Origin: Bacteroidia bacterium
Lineage (GTDB): Bacteria > Bacteroidota > Bacteroidia > UKL13-3
DNA length: 64,000 nt
NCBI GenBank assembly: GCA_020049855.1
Contig: JAGVLJ010000001.1
Coordinates: 124,001-188,000, forward strand
Reading direction: 5' to 3'
The translations under genes and the position numbers were made by a program. This document shows positions 61,573 through 64,000 of this stretch, in pieces (within the stretch, counting starts at the first letter, position 1; the number at the start of each line of letters is the position of its first letter). Under the pieces are notes generated by a model. That model saw only the letters and a list, made by a program, of their open reading frames with translations, had not been told where the DNA came from and did no database searches.

Positions 61573-62019
61573 CGGAGAGCTTGATATGTGCATTTGTACC
61601 CCGTTTAGCGTTACGTAATATTTTTTTAGTGGATACCTTGCCGGACCTCCCAAAACTAGGCCGTCTAAGCTAAATTTGGAATTACAGCATGGAATCCAAA
61701 TGGTATTGCGGTAGCTGCCACACTGCACAAATGTTTCCGAAATATTCATACTTATGATGGCACACGAATCGTACACATTGTAGGTACAATTGCGATCAAA
61801 TGCCACCACCTCGTCAAGGCTATTGTGGTAAATAAATAATCCGCGGTTACCTGCCGGATAATACGCCCATCCGCCAATTGTATTAAGTTGCTGGTATTGG
61901 GGAAGCGTTGTGTTTATGTACACATCTACCGGCACATCGGGCACGGGGCTGTATTGTCCTGTTTTGTCTTTACAGGTTATAAATAACAAAACAATGAAGA
62001 TTAAACTAAATTTATTCAT
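61567..62019 (-). CDS. Rieske-fold-like lipoprotein without cluster histidines
   Basis: The start ATG 62019 gives 150 residues and a lipoprotein signal (MNKFSLIFIVLLFITC, lipid at Cys16); the upstream frame to 62064 adds a non-signal lead. The C-terminal half follows the Rieske pattern: NCTYNVYDSC where CxH is expected (His replaced by Tyr80), then IPCCNSKFSLDG and LGGPARYPLKKYYV, the usual second box and GP-P-L-Y strand. No His is present in either box (only His65 and His144 occur), so the 2Fe-2S cluster could not bind in the usual way. It overlaps the dehydrogenase gene by eight bases. The function is unknown. Confidence 0.65.
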   Translation of the reverse strand: MNKFSLIFIVLLFITCKDKTGQYSPVPDVPVDVYINTTLPQYQQLNTIGGWAYYPAGNRGLFIYHNSLDEVVAFDRNCTYNVYDSCAIISMNISETFVQCGSYRNTIWIPCCNSKFSLDGLVLGGPARYPLKKYYVTLNGVQMHISSSPL

Positions 62020-62863
62020 ATGTATAAAACCCTTTTCCTGTTTTGCGCCCCCAGTGGCCGGCATCTACTTTTTGTTGTTGCAGGCGACTGGGCCTGAATT
62101 TCCCGTCTTGATGAAAGAGGTGATAGATGGAATTGGTGACCGAAAAATTGGTGTCTACGCCTATCAAATCCATCAACCTAAAGGGACCTAATTTAAAACC
62201 CGAAGCTTCGGCCAGATCGTCAATGGTTTCAACCGTGGCTACATTTTCTTCGGCAATTTTCAATGCTTCTACATAATAGTGGCGGGCTACCCTGTTTACA
62301 ATAAATCCCGGAGCATCTTTGGCCATTACGGCTGTTTTACCCACTTTAGTTACAAGGTTTTTTGCCGTTTCGGCCACCGCTTCACTGGTCTGCACACCCG
62401 ATACAATCTCCACTAATTTCATAATATGGGCAGGATTAAAAAAGTGAATCCCCACCACCCGTTCAGGATGTGGTACTCCGGCTGCAATTTGTGTTACGGG
62501 AATAGAAGAGGTATTGGTAGCTAAAATGGTTTCAGCCGGGTTGATGGCAGCAATCTCTGAAAACAATTTACATTTAATATCCAGCCGTTCTACCACCGCT
62601 TCAATCACCAGCTCGGCTTTAAGCAGATTAAAATTGTTGGTAACTGTAATGCGTTTTTGCGTTTCGAGAAATTCTGTATCGTTGAGTTTCCCTTTTTCTA
62701 CGGCTCCTTTCAGATTTTTTTCAATTACCTTTTTTGCTTTTTCCAGTGCCTCTACCTGAATATCGTAGAGTACCACATCATATCCTGATGCTGCAAAAAC
62801 CTGAGCTATTCCGACACCCATTGTTCCTGATCCTAGTACAGCCACCTTTTGAATGTTGATCAT
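62012..62863 (-). CDS. 3-hydroxyacyl-CoA (3-hydroxybutyryl-CoA) dehydrogenase
   Basis: This 283-residue protein has the N-terminal NAD motif VLGSGTMGVGIAQVFAASG (about 9-27), then NTSSIPVTQIAAGV, the catalytic His region GIHFFNPAHIMKLVE, and a C-terminal helical domain ending GRKTGKGFYTYE. It oxidises (S)-3-hydroxybutyryl-CoA in fatty-acid or amino-acid breakdown or butyrate-type pathways. The start is ATG 62863. It is the first gene before the lipoprotein on the same strand. Confidence 0.95.
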   Translation of the reverse strand: MINIQKVAVLGSGTMGVGIAQVFAASGYDVVLYDIQVEALEKAKKVIEKNLKGAVEKGKLNDTEFLETQKRITVTNNFNLLKAELVIEAVVERLDIKCKLFSEIAAINPAETILATNTSSIPVTQIAAGVPHPERVVGIHFFNPAHIMKLVEIVSGVQTSEAVAETAKNLVTKVGKTAVMAKDAPGFIVNRVARHYYVEALKIAEENVATVETIDDLAEASGFKLGPFRLMDLIGVDTNFSVTNSIYHLFHQDGKFRPSRLQQQKVDAGHWGRKTGKGFYTYE

Positions 62864-62870
62864 ACGTCAA

Positions 62871-62878
62871 CAAATTTA
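62871..62878 (-). promoter_or_regulatory. Candidate -7 element for the hydroxyacyl-CoA dehydrogenase gene
   Basis: The minus strand reads TAAATTTG, an exact TAnnTTTG match only eight bases before ATG 62863, so the transcript would be nearly leaderless if used. A related TATTTTCG on the plus strand (62902-62909) faces the GH16-like gene. Confidence 0.35.
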
Positions 62879-62921
62879 CTTGAAAAAACTGACAGGACAC
62901 GTATTTTCGGACATTCAACTT

Positions 62922-63704
62922 ATGCGCCATACAAAAAGCTGGTTTTTACTTTTAGGGTTTCTCATGCTGTTGTCGTGCAAGCAACACAAAGCAGAGTTGC
63001 AGCGATCTCGCTCCAAAGGCAATACCAAGGTAAAAAGCGAGCCTAAAGAGAAACAAACCAAGGAAGACTGGCACTTCGAGTGGTCGGAGGGCTTTGAACG
63101 CATTGATGCCGGGTTATGGACAATACGCGACTGGTTTAAAGGCGATGAAAGCACTGCATTTAATCCGGTGAACGTAGAAACGGATGAGGGGCATTTAATG
63201 CTTACCCTGAATGCCGAACCATACAATGACAAGCCCATATCGGGAGCAGAAATTTACAGTACCCGAGAGGTGGCCTTTGGCAAATTGGAAGTAAAAATGA
63301 GAGTGCCAAAGGGAAAGGGAATTGCCTGTTCCATGGTTACTACCTCACTGGTGGGAGCCGAAAAAAAACCGCATGATGAAGTAAGTATTCAGTTTAAAGG
63401 GTCGGAAACGCGCAGCGTTTTTTTCAATTATTTTAAACGAAAAGAACAACCGCTTAATGGCAACAGTTACTTTTTGCCGTTTGATGCATCAGACGGGTTT
63501 CATATCTATTCCATTGAGCGAAGTCATCGATACATAAGGTGGTTTATTGACGGAAAACTTTATTACCAGACCTATGAAGGCATTCCGGGTACAGCCCATC
63601 GTATTATGTTCAGTATCTGGAGTTCGTCAGACGAAGCCGCCATTAAAAACATGCCCGCTGTTTTGTTTGTTGATTATGTAAAGTATTTTACCCGTAACCA
63701 TTAA
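62922..63704 (+). CDS. GH16-like lipoprotein lacking the catalytic acids
   Basis: The start ATG 62922 gives 260 residues and a lipoprotein signal (MRHTKSWFLLLGFLMLLSC, lipid at Cys19); a frame open to 62853 adds a non-signal lead. A Lys/Glu-rich linker (about 25-48) precedes a laminarinase-type beta-sandwich: GAEIYSTREVAFGKLEVKMR, KPHDEVSIQFKG, FHIYSIERSHRYIRWFIDGK and RIMFSIWSSS. GH16 enzymes have E-x-D-x-E in the HDEIDFEFLG region. Here residues 153-157 are E-V-S-I-Q, so the general acid/base Glu is Gln and the central Asp is Ser. It is probably a glycan-binding surface lipoprotein rather than an enzyme (inference). Confidence 0.78.
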   Translation: MRHTKSWFLLLGFLMLLSCKQHKAELQRSRSKGNTKVKSEPKEKQTKEDWHFEWSEGFERIDAGLWTIRDWFKGDESTAFNPVNVETDEGHLMLTLNAEPYNDKPISGAEIYSTREVAFGKLEVKMRVPKGKGIACSMVTTSLVGAEKKPHDEVSIQFKGSETRSVFFNYFKRKEQPLNGNSYFLPFDASDGFHIYSIERSHRYIRWFIDGKLYYQTYEGIPGTAHRIMFSIWSSSDEAAIKNMPAVLFVDYVKYFTRNH

Positions 63705-63778
63705 TTACACTATTGGTCGAACAATTAATGGGTAGTACCCCTGATTTTTGATAAGTTTGCACATAACCTTAGGCTTCG

Positions 63779-64000
63779 TTGATAAAGAAATTAATTATTT
63801 ATTCAGGCTTTGTGCTATTGCTTGGCTGGTGGATTTACCGCAAGTTATATCATCCTGATGAAACGGGTATTTACAAAGTAAACCAAAGCGATATTGTTCA
63901 CTTCGATTCCATCAGAGGTCCGGAAGGAGCATTGCACATTCCGTTGCAAGTATTTACTCCGTGGACAAAGTTTGCCAAAGGCTCCACAAGCCGCGTGGCT
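63779..64000 (+). CDS. Membrane-anchored or secreted protein, cut by right edge
   Basis: A frame open from TTG 63779 to the end (74 codons) begins MIKKLIIYSGFVLLLGWWIY, a signal anchor, then RKLYHPDETGIYKVNQSDIV. An in-frame stop at 63770 excludes an earlier start, and there is no ATG before the hydrophobic segment. No family is recognised from this fragment. Confidence 0.55.
   Translation, partial: MIKKLIIYSGFVLLLGWWIYRKLYHPDETGIYKVNQSDIVHFDSIRGPEGALHIPLQVFTPWTKFAKGSTSRVA

Overview
The window looks like a chromosomal segment of a free-living Bacteroidota bacterium, most likely of the Chitinophagia/Sphingobacteriia side. Grounds seen in the sequence: several proteins end in type IX secretion (T9SS) sorting domains of type A or type B. 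Bacteroidota-restricted families are present (DUF4270, DUF4286, CarboxypepD-reg TonB receptor, fused E1 alpha/beta dehydrogenase). The panC / short glycogen-synthase-like pair is divergent. Several upstream regions carry the Bacteroidota -7 element TAnnTTTG, and purine-rich ribosome binding sites are mostly absent. I saw no rRNA, tRNA, CRISPR array, prophage or transposase. The class assignment is inference.

Layout. 1-6 kb (minus strand): a cut-off sodium:solute symporter coupled to a 31-residue membrane peptide, an S41 peptidase whose 5' end repeats that peptide's coding sequence, a GxxExxY protein between two hairpins, and a large PIG-L deacetylase. 6-14 kb: a T9SS-exported arylsulfotransferase, then a minus-strand operon panC - LutB-like - tandem amidohydrolase. 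14-19 kb (plus): glycogen-synthase-like protein, DUF4270 lipoprotein, DAHP synthase and glmS. 19-25 kb: GtrA, YebC, DUF4286, an orphan NarL-type regulator, a LysM transglycosylase and small secreted proteins, separated by two 0.75-0.8 kb gaps. 25-29.8 kb: a reductase, an arginase relative lacking metal ligands, a frameshifted lipoprotein gene, YitT, and a small barrel protein ended by a strong terminator. 29.8-44.3 kb: surface proteins (Calx-beta mosaic, TonB receptor, giant type B adhesin), ComF and three tandem DUF1573 genes. 44.4-46.9 kb: fused 2-oxoacid dehydrogenase E1.

46.9-54.2 kb holds two ECF sigma factor modules on opposite strands around a CapA-like/symporter pair. In the second module the sigma gene overlaps a gene for a protein with an anti-sigma-like membrane-anchored N-terminus, a PKD domain, and a C-terminal T9SS sorting signal. 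I consider this the most interesting arrangement in the window. 54.2-64 kb is mainly housekeeping: DEAD-box helicase, DMT transporter, the overlapping yicC-gmk-nadD-GNAT operon, a T9SS subtilase, exonuclease III and 3-hydroxyacyl-CoA dehydrogenase. It also holds a Rieske-like lipoprotein without cluster histidines, a GH16-like lipoprotein without its catalytic residues, and a gene cut by the right edge.

A recurring theme is proteins that keep a known enzyme fold but lack catalytic or metal-binding residues: the arginase, GH16, Rieske, N-terminal amidohydrolase and glycogen synthase examples. All assignments rest on reading motifs by eye; no database search was run.
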